Shown: positions 1 to 8,699 of the stretch, one piece after another
Layout: each line of letters starts with the position of its first letter
Numbering within the stretch: position 1 is the stretch's first letter
From: UBA2767 sp965228625
GTDB taxonomy: Bacteria > Pseudomonadota > Alphaproteobacteria > Rhizobiales > Methyloligellaceae
DNA: 64,000 bases
Assembly: GCA_965228625.1 (NCBI GenBank)
Contig: OZ245829.1
Coordinates: forward strand, 3,534,001 to 3,598,000
Direction: 5' to 3'
Notes under the pieces: generated by a model
Told to the model about the DNA's origin: nothing
Seen by the model: the letters and a program-made list of their open reading frames with translations, nothing else
Databases searched by the model: none
Position numbers and translations under genes: made by a program

Positions 1-6
1 GTTCTT

Positions 7-1131
7 CTAGACGCCGCACCAGCGCTTGGCAATTTCGGCGTAAATGTCCGTCGCTTCGCCGATGCGGTCGACGACGCAATACTCATCCGTCTGGTGCGCC
101 AGCGCGGCCTCGCCGGGACCGAGGACAACTGTGGGCACGCCGCCGTAAGCCGGCGTGAGGGCGGACGCGTCCGTAAAGTAGGTGGCCGTCACCACCGATC
201 GGGACCAGCCGGTCTTGTCCGAGACGATGCCGAACACCTCCTGCATCCAGTCGGTCTCGGGCTCCGTCCACACGCCGCCGACGTCGATCATCGTCTCCAC
301 CTCGACATCATCGCCGAGATAGCTGGCGATCTGGTCGCGCAGCCGACCGTGGTCCTGATCCGGGATCGTGCGCATGTCGATGGTGAACTCGGCATGGTCG
401 GGCACGGAGTTGACGTTGATGCCGCCGCCCATGGTGCCGACATTGAGCGTCGGTGCGCCCAGCACCGGATGGCGGGCGACGTTGAAGTCGAAATCCTCAA
501 GCCGGGACATGGCCCGGGCCGCCTTGTAGATGGCGTTGACGCCCTGCTCGGGCATGGAGCCGTGCGCGGTGACGCCCCTGGCGGTTCCCTTGAGCCAGAG
601 CGCACCCTTGTGCCCGACCCAGGGTTGGTTCGAGCTCGGCTCCGCAACGACGACCGCGCCCACATGTCCCAGCGCGCCGTTTTTCTCCGCCAGATCGAAG
701 GCGCCGGCGCAGGCGGTCTCTTCACCGGCGGTAATGACCAGTTCCAGGCCGGGCGTGTCCGCCAGATCCTTCGCGAGCGAAATCGCCGCCACCGTGAACG
801 CGGCCACACCGCTCTTCATATCCGAGGAACCGCGCCCCCAGAGCTTCCCGTCCGAGATCTCCGCGGCGAACGGGTCGACGGACCAGGGCTGCAGGCCGAG
901 CGGCACCGTGTCCACATGGCCGGTGAAGCACAGGGCTGGCTTGGCGTCGCTCCCGCCGATACGCGCGATCAGGTTGGCACGGCCCTCGCCGAAATCGTGA
1001 TAGGTCAGATCGAATCCGGCGTCTTCGAGCAGGGCGCCCAGATGCTCCGCGCAGACGCGTTCGTTGCCGGGCGGATTGATCGTGTCGAAGCGAACCAACT
1101 CCTGGGTGAGTTCAACCGGACCGACGGCCAT
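7..1131 (-). CDS. M20 family ArgE/DapE-type amidohydrolase
   Basis: Zinc-dependent cytoplasmic amidohydrolase of the acetylornithine deacetylase / succinyl-diaminopimelate desuccinylase group; the substrate is probably an N-acyl amino acid or a dipeptide. The 374-residue product has the family hallmarks in order: GHVDTV (H72, catalytic D74), the bridging Asp in GSSDMKSG (D104), the catalytic Glu pair in AGEETA (E137, E138) and a C-terminal His ligand in ALAHQTDEY. The start is placed at 1131 because AGGGAGG lies seven bases upstream; the frame stays open another 16 codons but without a ribosome site. It is divergent from the hydrolase at 1235 across about 100 bp, so the two probably share a promoter region. 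Family assignment is firm, substrate unknown. Confidence 0.9.
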   Translation of the reverse strand: MAVGPVELTQELVRFDTINPPGNERVCAEHLGALLEDAGFDLTYHDFGEGRANLIARIGGSDAKPALCFTGHVDTVPLGLQPWSVDPFAAEISDGKLWGRGSSDMKSGVAAFTVAAISLAKDLADTPGLELVITAGEETACAGAFDLAEKNGALGHVGAVVVAEPSSNQPWVGHKGALWLKGTARGVTAHGSMPEQGVNAIYKAARAMSRLEDFDFNVARHPVLGAPTLNVGTMGGGINVNSVPDHAEFTIDMRTIPDQDHGRLRDQIASYLGDDVEVETMIDVGGVWTEPETDWMQEVFGIVSDKTGWSRSVVTATYFTDASALTPAYGGVPTVVLGPGEAALAHQTDEYCVVDRIGEATDIYAEIAKRWCGV

Positions 1132-1234
1132 TTTTTTCCTCCCTGACAAGAACTGCTTGCCCGTCCCGTGTCCTTGCAACGATATTGGCGCGAGTCAATA
1201 GGCCCGGCCGGGCCGCCAATCACGCGGAGAGATA

Positions 1235-2374
1235 ATGCTGAAAGAAGACCAATTCGACGCGGAAGAGATCCTCGAGCGCATCACGAAGTGGGTGCGCACC
1301 GAGTCGCCGACCCATGACACGGCCGGTGTCAATGCCATGATGGACCTCGCGGAATCGGAGCTGAACGAGATGGGAGCGGCGACCGAGAGGCTGCCCGGTC
1401 TCGACGGGTTCGGCGATGTCGTGACGGGGCGTTTTGCGGACGACAAGGGCAGGAACAGCGGCGGCGTTCTGGTGCTCAGTCATCTCGACACGGTCCACGA
1501 GCTCGGCAGCGCCGAAGGTGTTCTCGAAGTGCGCCGCGACGGCGACAAGGTCTACGGACCCGGCATTCTCGACATGAAGGGCGGGGCGCAACTCGGCCTG
1601 TGCGCCATGCGTGCGCTGCAGAAAGCCGGCGTCTCGCCGAAACTGCCGGTCACCTTCATGTTCACGCCGGACGAGGAGGTCGGTACGCCGTCGGCGCGCG
1701 AGCGGATCGAGACGGAAGCGAAAGCCCACAAATACGTACTGGTTCTCGAATCCTTAAGGCCCTGGGGCGATGTGGTCGTCGGGCGGCACGCCATCCAGCG
1801 GTTCTTTGTGCGCACCCACGGTAGCCCGTCACACGCCGGGTTCACGAAGGCGCAGGGCCGCAGCGCCATCACCAAGATGGCCGACCTGATCGGCCGCATC
1901 GAGGCCATGACCGATTATGACCGTGGGACCACCTACTCGGTCGGCACCGTCCATGGCGGCACCTTCGTGAACGTGGTTGCCATCACCTGCGAGGCGGAGG
2001 TGCTGTGCGTCGCGCCGAGCGATGAACTCCTGGAAGAGGTGTGCGACCGCATGGCGGATCTCGAAGGCGAAGAGGACGGCGTGCGCATCGAGGTGGAGAG
2101 GACGCTCAACCGCCCCGTGGCCCCGCCGCACGAGAAGACCATGCAGCTCTATCAGACCGCCAAAGGGCTCGCGGACGAACTCGGCATCACCTTCGGGCAC
2201 TGCCTGTCCGGCGGCGGCAGTGACGGCAACTTCACCGGTGCGCTCGGCATCGCAACGCTCGATGGTCTGGGTGTCGGCGGCGCCGGCGCGCATACCTTCG
2301 AGGAGCATCTGCTCGTCTCCTCGCTCGTGCCGCGCTGCCGGCTGCTGGCAGGCCTGCTCGAGCATTTGGATTAA
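1235..2374 (+). CDS. M20 family peptidase, glutamate carboxypeptidase (CPG2)-like
   Basis: Second M20 metallohydrolase, 379 residues, closest in layout to carboxypeptidase G2-type enzymes that release C-terminal glutamate or hydrolyse related amides. Visible motifs are SHLDTVH (H83, D85), GILDMKGG (D113), the catalytic Glu pair in TPDEEVG (E147, E148) and a C-terminal GAGAHTFEEH metal-binding segment. The dimerisation lid begins near residue 180 (RHAIQRFFVRTHGSPSHAG). The ATG follows GGAG by seven bases. It heads a co-directional run with the GST at 2398 and the hydrolase at 3118 (gaps of 23 and 24 bp). It has no signal peptide, so it acts in the cytoplasm after uptake. The exact substrate cannot be read from the sequence. 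Confidence 0.9.
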   Translation: MLKEDQFDAEEILERITKWVRTESPTHDTAGVNAMMDLAESELNEMGAATERLPGLDGFGDVVTGRFADDKGRNSGGVLVLSHLDTVHELGSAEGVLEVRRDGDKVYGPGILDMKGGAQLGLCAMRALQKAGVSPKLPVTFMFTPDEEVGTPSARERIETEAKAHKYVLVLESLRPWGDVVVGRHAIQRFFVRTHGSPSHAGFTKAQGRSAITKMADLIGRIEAMTDYDRGTTYSVGTVHGGTFVNVVAITCEAEVLCVAPSDELLEEVCDRMADLEGEEDGVRIEVERTLNRPVAPPHEKTMQLYQTAKGLADELGITFGHCLSGGGSDGNFTGALGIATLDGLGVGGAGAHTFEEHLLVSSLVPRCRLLAGLLEHLD

Positions 2375-2397
2375 GAATTGGCTCCGGGAGAGCACAC

Positions 2398-3093
2398 ATG
2401 ATCGATTTCTACATCTGGTACACGTCGAACGCGCGCAAGGTCGCGATCATGCTGGAGGAGACCGGGCTCGACTGTCGGACCCACGATATCGATATCGGAC
2501 GCGGTGACCAGTTCGAACGCGCGTTCCTCGCCATCAGCCCGAACAACAAGATTCCGGCGATCGTCGATCAGGACGGCCCTGACGGTGAACCGCTTGCCGT
2601 ATTCGAGTCCGGCGCCATCCTGATCTACCTCGCCGAGAAGACCGGCCGCTTCCTGCCGAAAGAGGGTCGCGCGCGATACGACGTGATGCAGTGGCTGATG
2701 TTCCAGATGGGCGGCGTCGGTCCGATGTTCGGCCAGTACAACCACTTTCACAACTATGCGCGCGAGAAGATCCCGTATGCGATGGAGCGCTACGAGAAGG
2801 AAAGCCATCGGCTTTACCGGGTGATGGATGACGCGTTGCGCGAACGCGAGTTCATTGCCGGGGACTATTCCATTGCCGACATGGCGCTGTGGCCGTGGGC
2901 CCACAACTTCGCCGGGCGCGGACAGGACGCGGACGCGGTGCCGAACGTCAAGGCGTGGGCGGATCGTGTCGGTGCGCGGGATGCGGTGCAAAGGGTCATG
3001 GAGAACATCGGCGCATCACCCAGGCCCGGTCCGATCGACGACGAGCATTGGGAGAACATGTATGGCGCGACCCAGTACGCCGCGCATCGCTGA
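2398..3093 (+). CDS. Glutathione S-transferase family protein, Nu-class/YghU-YfcG-like
   Basis: Cytosolic GST-fold protein of 231 residues. The N-terminal thioredoxin fold (about residues 1-85) carries the Ure2p/Nu-like pattern SNARKVAIMLEE, the cis-proline segment NNKIPAI and the glutathione gamma-glutamyl contact ESGAILIYLAEK. The helical C-terminal domain follows and includes the conserved N-cap segment IADMALWPW. Nu-class members typically act as glutathione or disulfide-bond oxidoreductases, so this may handle a thiol-containing intermediate of the surrounding pathway; that role is inference. GGGAGAG precedes the ATG by about six bases. It sits 23 bp after an M20 peptidase and 24 bp before a CocE/NonD hydrolase, consistent with one transcript. 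Confidence 0.87.
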   Translation: MIDFYIWYTSNARKVAIMLEETGLDCRTHDIDIGRGDQFERAFLAISPNNKIPAIVDQDGPDGEPLAVFESGAILIYLAEKTGRFLPKEGRARYDVMQWLMFQMGGVGPMFGQYNHFHNYAREKIPYAMERYEKESHRLYRVMDDALREREFIAGDYSIADMALWPWAHNFAGRGQDADAVPNVKAWADRVGARDAVQRVMENIGASPRPGPIDDEHWENMYGATQYAAHR

Positions 3094-3117
3094 AGTCTTG
3101 ACGGAGCAGATCACCAC

Positions 3118-4941
3118 ATGACGGACAATCCGAAGGGGTCGGCGGCCTGGACCCTCGATCCGGCGACCTATTTCGACGCCCGCGTGCCGACGCACGCGGT
3201 GCCGGTGCCGAGGTCGCTCTATCTCGAGATGCCGGATGGCGTGCGCCTCGCCATCGACGTTTACGTTCCGGAAGGCGAGGTGCCAGATGGCGGTTTTCCG
3301 ACCATCCTGCACCTGACACCCTATTATCGCCGGTTCGCCGTAAAGCCCGACGCGCCACCGGAAACCGACGCCTGTCCGAACGCGGCCAAATTCCGCGACA
3401 CCTTCGTGCCGCGCGGCTACGCCATGGTCGTCGTGGACGTGCGGGGAACGGGTGCCTCCTTCGGTTCCCGCGACTCCTTCCGCTCGCCCCGGGAGCGCGA
3501 GGATTTTCGCACCATCATCGACTGGGTCGTCGCGCAGGACTGGTCGGACGGGCGGCTTGGCGCGACCGGGATTTCCTATGTGGGGGCAGCGGCGGACTTC
3601 GCCGCGACGACGGGCCACCCGGGCCTGAAGGCGATTGCGCCGATTTCCGCCGTCTGGGACACCTATCTCGATCACTACTATCCGGGCGGCCTGCTGCTCA
3701 CCCACCTCGCCGGAGCCTACGACGAGCTGATGCAGGCATTGGACCTCGATCAGCGCGAGGCGATGCGCCGCTACGTCTATTTCGCCGATCCCAATCTGGT
3801 GGGGCCCGCTCCCGTGGACGGTGACGACAACCGCGGTCTCCTGAGCGAGGCGATTGCGGAACACGCCGCAAATGTCAGCATCGTCGATTTCATACGCGAG
3901 TTCCCGTATCGCGATTCAACCCTTGCCTACGACACCGGGTTCTCGGGCGGCAGTTTCAGCCCCCGCGCCTATATGGATCACATGGCGGACGACCTGGCCG
4001 TGTTCTCGATTTCCGGCTGGATGGACGGGGGCTATATGAACGGCGCCATCAGCCGCTTTCTGACGCTCGGCGGCTCGCGGCGCCATCTGCTGCTGGGACC
4101 GTGGGATCACGGCGCGCGGATCCATGTGAGCCCCTTCCGAGGCCGGGAAGAACCCGAGTTCCCGTTGCACGGGGCTATTCTGCGCTTCTTCGATGAATAT
4201 GTCCGGGGCGACGAAACCGGTCTCGCGAACGAGGCGCCGGTTCACTACTACACGATGGCGGAGGAAAGCTGGAAGCAGGCTGCGAACTGGCCGCCCACCT
4301 CCGGCCAGCCCCTGACACTGCATCTGACCGGGAAAAAGGCGCTCGCGGAGGATGCGCCCGATACCGGTACGGTGTCGTACGCGCCGGATTTCGGCTTCGG
4401 CACCGGCAAGAACACGCGCTACGGACGTCTTCAGGCGCGCGACGTACGCAGCTACTATGCGGCGTGGCAGGCACGCAGCGAAGACCTCTTGCGTTTTCAG
4501 AGTGAACCGCTGGACGCGCCGGTCTGTCTCTCCGGCCATCCGGTCGTATCCCTGCAGTTTCAAACCGACCAGGCGGACGCCGCCGTGATCGCTTATCTGG
4601 AAGACATCGCGCCGGACGGGACCCGCCGTTATGTGACGGAAGGTCTGCTGCGTGCGCTTCATCGCAAGGAGAGTCCGGCGCCGAAAGACTATCAGGCGTC
4701 ATGGCCGTTCCGGTCGTGCGAGCAGGGCGACGCCCGGCCCATGACACCCGGTGAGCCCGATTTGCTGCGCTTTGCAATGCTCGCGACATCCTGGGCCTTC
4801 GAGCCCGGCCACCGGATCGGGCTGGCGTTGGCGGGCGCCGACAAGGACAATGTGGTGCGCATTCCCTACGGCCGGCCCGGCGAATGGACCATCCATGTCG
4901 GGGGTGACGCACCCTCTAGTCTGGAACTGCCTGTCGAGTAG
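3118..4941 (+). CDS. CocE/NonD family alpha/beta hydrolase
   Basis: Serine hydrolase of 607 residues in the X-Pro dipeptidyl-peptidase S15/cocaine esterase family, which cleaves esters, acyl groups or Xaa-Pro peptides. The nucleophile lies in GISYVG (S153). The acid is probably in GWMDGGY (about residue 303) and the base His in LGPWDHGA (about 330). From about residue 395 the characteristic C-terminal jelly-roll domain begins, and it ends with a GRPGEWTIHVGG strand. There is no signal peptide. It ends the run of three co-directional genes begun at 1235 and converges on the exporter at 4962 with only 20 bp between. Family is clear; the physiological substrate is not. Confidence 0.9.
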   Translation: MTDNPKGSAAWTLDPATYFDARVPTHAVPVPRSLYLEMPDGVRLAIDVYVPEGEVPDGGFPTILHLTPYYRRFAVKPDAPPETDACPNAAKFRDTFVPRGYAMVVVDVRGTGASFGSRDSFRSPREREDFRTIIDWVVAQDWSDGRLGATGISYVGAAADFAATTGHPGLKAIAPISAVWDTYLDHYYPGGLLLTHLAGAYDELMQALDLDQREAMRRYVYFADPNLVGPAPVDGDDNRGLLSEAIAEHAANVSIVDFIREFPYRDSTLAYDTGFSGGSFSPRAYMDHMADDLAVFSISGWMDGGYMNGAISRFLTLGGSRRHLLLGPWDHGARIHVSPFRGREEPEFPLHGAILRFFDEYVRGDETGLANEAPVHYYTMAEESWKQAANWPPTSGQPLTLHLTGKKALAEDAPDTGTVSYAPDFGFGTGKNTRYGRLQARDVRSYYAAWQARSEDLLRFQSEPLDAPVCLSGHPVVSLQFQTDQADAAVIAYLEDIAPDGTRRYVTEGLLRALHRKESPAPKDYQASWPFRSCEQGDARPMTPGEPDLLRFAMLATSWAFEPGHRIGLALAGADKDNVVRIPYGRPGEWTIHVGGDAPSSLELPVE

Positions 4942-4961
4942 TGTATCAGTGCCCGACGCAT

Positions 4962-5900
4962 CTAGAGCCTCGGGTTCATCGGACCGACGCTGACCGGCGC
5001 AAGCTGGCGTTTGAGCTGCGTCTCGCGGTGGGCGATGTACAGGCTCGCGCCGAAGATGATGCCGGCGCCGACCCATGTCCACAGGTCGACACTCTCGCCG
5101 AACAGGGCGAAGCCGAAGGCGACGGCGAAGGGCAGCCTCGCAAAGTCGAAACTCATGACGAACGACGCATCGGCGGCGGCGAAGGCACGCGTCAGCGTCA
5201 CATGGCCGAGGGTGGCGAGGGGCCCCATCGCGATCATGAGCAACCACAGATACGGGTCGGGCCAGGTCCATACGAACAGAGCGGGCACGAGCGTTATCGG
5301 CGTCATCAGCGCGGAGGATATGAACACGACCTTGTCGGGGTCGTCGTGGTTGGTGAGGGACTTGATGAACAGGGTGGACAGCCCCATGCCGAAGGCCGCC
5401 GCCAGTGCCAGCCAGCTGCCGAGTGTGAACTCGATGATACCGGGTCGGAGAATGATCAGCGCGCCGGCAAACCCGATCAGGGTCGCAATCCAGCGGCGGA
5501 TGCGGACCACTTCGCCGAGAAACAGGGCCGCGCCGACGGTCGCAAACAACGGGGCGAGGAACGAGATCGCGGTTACTTCGCCGACAGTGATGTAGGCCAG
5601 GGACGAAAACCACGTGGTCATGGCGAGCGTACCCGCCACGGCCCGCCACCCGTAGATTTTCAGGCGCTTGGTCTTGGCGAATGACGGCCCGCGTATGAGC
5701 AGCAGCGGCGAGAGCGTAATGACGGCGAACAGTACGCGGACGAACACGATCTGCAGGGGCGGCACGCCCTCGAGCGCGACATAGCGTACGAGACCCGACA
5801 GTCCCGCGAGGAGCGCACAGGACAGGATCATCCACAGCGCCGCCGCAAGGGGCTCGTGGCGGCGCGTCGGCCGAACAGAACTGTCGGCGGGTTTTTGCAT
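4962..5900 (-). CDS. DMT-superfamily transporter, two EamA domains
   Basis: Inner-membrane drug/metabolite transporter of 312 residues with about ten hydrophobic helices in two EamA repeats (about 20-155 and 165-300). The repeat hallmarks are visible: a first half ending in the LFLGEVVRIRRWIATLIGFAGALI segment and a second half ending in ALFGESVDLWTWVGAGIIFGAS, each with the conserved Glu before the last helices. Such proteins commonly export amino acids or metabolites. Its position next to an IclR regulator and peptidase genes suggests efflux of excess amino acid or a toxic product, which is inference. It lies 26 bp downstream of the IclR gene on the same strand, so the two are probably co-transcribed. 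Confidence 0.9.
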   Translation of the reverse strand: MQKPADSSVRPTRRHEPLAAALWMILSCALLAGLSGLVRYVALEGVPPLQIVFVRVLFAVITLSPLLLIRGPSFAKTKRLKIYGWRAVAGTLAMTTWFSSLAYITVGEVTAISFLAPLFATVGAALFLGEVVRIRRWIATLIGFAGALIILRPGIIEFTLGSWLALAAAFGMGLSTLFIKSLTNHDDPDKVVFISSALMTPITLVPALFVWTWPDPYLWLLMIAMGPLATLGHVTLTRAFAAADASFVMSFDFARLPFAVAFGFALFGESVDLWTWVGAGIIFGASLYIAHRETQLKRQLAPVSVGPMNPRL

Positions 5901-5926
5901 ACCGATAACGCGCCCCCGTCGGCGCT

Positions 5927-6748
5927 CTAGTATTCCTCGAAATATGAGCCGGATACGGCCCGTGCGGTTTCCAGAATGAGCGGTACGACCTTTTCCCGGA
6001 CCTCGTCGACTGTCCAGTGCGGCATATAGACCGGGATCTGAACGGCGGCGACGGCGCGCCGCTCGCTGTTGAGCACCGGCGCCGCCGTGCTGATCTCATG
6101 CGGCAGAGATTGCTCGGCCATGATCGAATACCCGTCCTTGCGTGATTGTCTGATGAGTGACCGGATTTTCCGCAGGTCGGTTATCGTCTTGTTCGTCATC
6201 GGCTTGATGTCGGAGGCCGCCAGAACCTGTTCGACCTCGTCGTCCGCGCGGGTGGCAAGGATCGCGTGGCCGGGCGCGGTGCAGAACACCGGCATGGACC
6301 GCCCGGGAATGGTCGCACGATAGAACGCCTTCTGATGTGGCACGCGGATCGTATAGGTCACGTGCGTCCCCGACGGTTCGCAGAGATTGACGGTCGTGCC
6401 GTAGACATTGCTTGCCTCGATCAGCCGCGGCATTGCGATTTCCGCAAGCCGGTTGCTGACCAGGTAGGTGTAGTAGAATTCCGTCAGCTTCAGCGCAGGC
6501 CGGTAGCGGCGGGTCCGCGGGTCTTTTTCCAGGTATCCGAGCTCGAGAAGCGTGTTGGTGAACCGTTGCGCCGCACTCTTGTCGAGCCCGGACAGCTTGG
6601 CGATCTCCGAAAGCCCAAGGTCGGCAAGGCCGAGTTCCCGTTGACCCTTACGAAAAGCCTGCAGCACGGAAAAGCCTTTCGCGAGCGATCCGACAAAAAG
6701 CGTGTCCGGCTTTCGGTTCTTGAGGGACTTACCGGGAAGTGTGGTCAT
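5927..6748 (-). CDS. IclR family transcriptional regulator
   Basis: DNA-binding regulator of 273 residues: an N-terminal winged helix (about 18-80, FVGSLAKGFSVLQAF, then GLSEIAKLSGLDKSAAQRFTN as the recognition region) and a C-terminal IclR effector domain (about 95-265). The start at 6748 (MTTLPGK) gives the usual short arm before the helix-turn-helix; the frame is open to 6841 but that stretch looks non-coding and contains a palindrome. The gene diverges from the Opp/Dpp operon at 7082 and precedes the DMT exporter, so it probably controls both in response to a small carboxylate or aromatic effector. The 16-bp palindrome at 6805-6820 is its best candidate operator. Confidence 0.9.
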   Translation of the reverse strand: MTTLPGKSLKNRKPDTLFVGSLAKGFSVLQAFRKGQRELGLADLGLSEIAKLSGLDKSAAQRFTNTLLELGYLEKDPRTRRYRPALKLTEFYYTYLVSNRLAEIAMPRLIEASNVYGTTVNLCEPSGTHVTYTIRVPHQKAFYRATIPGRSMPVFCTAPGHAILATRADDEVEQVLAASDIKPMTNKTITDLRKIRSLIRQSRKDGYSIMAEQSLPHEISTAAPVLNSERRAVAAVQIPVYMPHWTVDEVREKVVPLILETARAVSGSYFEEY

Positions 6749-7081
6749 CGGGCCGCGCAGTTGACGGTTGTGGGCGCCAAGGATAGAGTATCGGAAAATA
6801 ACAACACATATTAATATGTGATACAAGGGACAGAGGTCCATTCACACAACTTCATCGCATACTGGCGTTACCGCAGCATGACCCGGCACCTGCCGGGCAT
6901 GGGCCGGACGGCGTCTGGATGGCGTGAATGGGCGAATTGGGGGAAAACCGATCTAAGACGGCAAGCCGACAAAGTACCAAATTTTGGGCAGAACCCGGCT
7001 TCGGGATTGCAGGACGGCACCGGTGAGGGCTACGCTGCAATCATCGAGTTTTTGTAAACCGTAATCCTAAGGGAGGACCTA
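6749..7081. other. Divergent intergenic region between the IclR gene and the ABC operon
   Basis: A 333-bp stretch with no convincing gene. It contains the 16-bp palindrome at 6805-6820. It also contains a GC-rich hairpin at 6877-6901: a seven-base perfect stem with a two-base loop, flanked by CATG on each side after one bulged A. A purine-rich ribosome site (GGGAGGA, 7071-7077) lies just before the GTG of the binding protein. The long leader suggests post-transcriptional or multi-site control of the ABC operon. No clear -35/-10 pair was picked out. Confidence 0.6.
6805..6820. promoter_or_regulatory. 16-bp perfect palindrome, candidate IclR-family operator
   Basis: CACATATTAATATGTG reads the same on both strands. 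It lies 57 bp before the chosen IclR start and about 260 bp before the ABC operon, in an AT-rich pocket of otherwise GC-rich DNA. Its position between a regulator and the divergent operon fits an autoregulatory operator. It differs from the classical IclR core, so assignment to the neighbouring regulator is inference. Confidence 0.45.
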
Positions 7082-8623
7082 GTGTCTTATAGGCGTGCGT
7101 TTCTGATGGCAGGGGTGATTGCGACCGCAATTGGCCTTGCCGTAAGCCCAGCACAGGCTGGCAAGTCGGACGACACACTCAGTTGGGCCACGGACCGTGA
7201 AGTGGCCGTTGTCGACCCGTACTACAACAACACCCGTGAATTGGTCGTGATGGGACATCTCGGTTGGGATGGCCTGCTGTTCCGCGACATCGATACGGGC
7301 GAATTCAAGCCGCTGCTGGCGACCAAATGGGAGTGGGACGGCAACAAGCGCATCGTGCTCGAACTGCGTGAAGGCGTGAAGTTCCACGACGGTTCGGACT
7401 TCGACGCCGACGACGTGGTCTACACGGTCAACCATGTTTCGAACAAAGATAATGGCGTGCTCAGCTACAGCAATGTGGCCTGGATGAAGGACGCGGAGAA
7501 GCTCGGCCCCAACAAGGTGGCTATCAATCTGAAAGAGCCGTTCCCCGCAGCCCTCGCCTATCTCTCGAACGTCGTGTTCATCATGCCCTCCGGGCACTAT
7601 GACAAGGCGCCGACCAAGGCAGACGGCAAGAAGGACTACGGCGCGGTGAAGGCTGTCGGAACGGGTCCGTACAAGTTCGTCGAGGTGAAGGCCGGCGACT
7701 ACGTTCTCTGGAAGAAGAACGACGACTATTTCAAAGACAGCCCGAAGGGCCAGCCGCAGATCGGGAACATCCGGTTCCGCACGATCAAGGAAATGAATAC
7801 GCAGATCGCCGAGCTGCTGACCGGCGGCCTCAACTGGATCTGGGACGTTCCCAAGGATCAGGCGGAGCGCCTCGAAGGCACCGGAAAAGTGACGGTCGAG
7901 AATGCCAAGACCATGCGTGTGTCCTACATGGCGTTCGACGTGCACGGCCGCTCGGGCCAGGAGTACTTCAAGGACAAGAGAGTTCGTCAAGCCGTGGCGC
8001 ATGCCGTCAACCGCGAGGGGATTACCAAGAACCTCGTCGGTCCGGCATCAGTGGTCATTCCGTCCGCATGTCACCCGGATCAGTTCGGTTGCGCACAGGA
8101 CGTGCCCAAGTGGGACTATGACCCTGAGAAAGCCAAGGCGCTTCTGAAAGAAGCCGGCCTTCCGGACGGTTTTGAGTTCGACATCTATGCCTATCGCCAG
8201 CGCGAATACACCGAAGCCGTTATCGGTGATCTCGCCAAGGTCGGCATCAAGGCCAAGCTCAACTACATGCAGTATCGCGCGCTCCGCGATCTGGTCTGGA
8301 AGGGCAAGACGCCGGTCAATCACATGACCTGGGGCTCGAGCTCGATCCCGGACGTCTCGGCCATTACCAGCCACTTCTTCTCCGGTGGCCGTGACGACCC
8401 GGCGAAGGATCCGGACGTGATCAAGTGGCTCGCGGAAGGCGACTCGGCGACCGATCCGGATGTCCGCAAGGCCGCCTACAAGAAGGCCCTGTCGAAGATC
8501 TCCGGTGAGCTTTACTGGCTGCCGATGTTCACTTACGCAAAATATTATGCGTGGTCGAAGGATCTCGACTTCAAGACAACGCCGGATGAAATCCCGCGGT
8601 TCTATACCGCGAAGTGGAAGTAA
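7082..8623 (+). CDS. ABC transporter substrate-binding protein, family 5 (Opp/Dpp type)
   Basis: Periplasmic binding protein of 513 residues for peptides or similar solutes. A Sec signal peptide is visible (SYRRAFLMAGVIATAIGLAVSPAQA, predicted cleavage after AQA, about residue 26). The family 5 core follows, with the typical early segment FKPLLATKWEWDGNKRIVLELREGVKFHDG and a second lobe containing KDKRVRQAVAHAVNREGI. The start is GTG, supported by GGGAGGA five bases upstream. It is the first gene of a five-gene transporter set. A strong stem-loop immediately after its stop probably protects the binding-protein message relative to the distal genes. The ligand is unknown; the linked peptidases and amidases point to a peptide or an N-acyl/amide compound. 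Confidence 0.93.
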   Translation: MSYRRAFLMAGVIATAIGLAVSPAQAGKSDDTLSWATDREVAVVDPYYNNTRELVVMGHLGWDGLLFRDIDTGEFKPLLATKWEWDGNKRIVLELREGVKFHDGSDFDADDVVYTVNHVSNKDNGVLSYSNVAWMKDAEKLGPNKVAINLKEPFPAALAYLSNVVFIMPSGHYDKAPTKADGKKDYGAVKAVGTGPYKFVEVKAGDYVLWKKNDDYFKDSPKGQPQIGNIRFRTIKEMNTQIAELLTGGLNWIWDVPKDQAERLEGTGKVTVENAKTMRVSYMAFDVHGRSGQEYFKDKRVRQAVAHAVNREGITKNLVGPASVVIPSACHPDQFGCAQDVPKWDYDPEKAKALLKEAGLPDGFEFDIYAYRQREYTEAVIGDLAKVGIKAKLNYMQYRALRDLVWKGKTPVNHMTWGSSSIPDVSAITSHFFSGGRDDPAKDPDVIKWLAEGDSATDPDVRKAAYKKALSKISGELYWLPMFTYAKYYAWSKDLDFKTTPDEIPRFYTAKWK

Positions 8624-8643
8624 CATTCGCGTAGACGAAAAAC

Positions 8644-8670
8644 GTTACCCGGCCCTCTCGGCCGGGTAAC
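8644..8670 (+). promoter_or_regulatory. Perfect 11-bp stem-loop between binding-protein and permease genes
   Basis: GTTACCCGGCC and GGCCGGGTAAC form an 11-bp perfect stem with a five-base loop, 20 bp after the binding-protein stop and 29 bp before the permease start. There is no U-tract, so it is not a classical terminator. Hairpins in this position are known to stabilise the upstream part of binding-protein operons (as in malE-malF), giving more binding protein than permease. Confidence 0.6.
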
Positions 8671-8699
8671 ACCACCGGCTCACGCGGGGGTGCGATCAG

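Noticed and set aside
94..1146. 350-codon open frame on the plus strand opposite the first M20 gene
   Set aside because: It is the antisense shadow of a high-GC gene; the translation is rich in Arg, Gly and His and lacks any family motif.
6818..7057. 79-codon frame in the IclR-ABC intergenic region
   Set aside because: No ribosome site, no family resemblance and an unconvincing composition; treated as non-coding leader.
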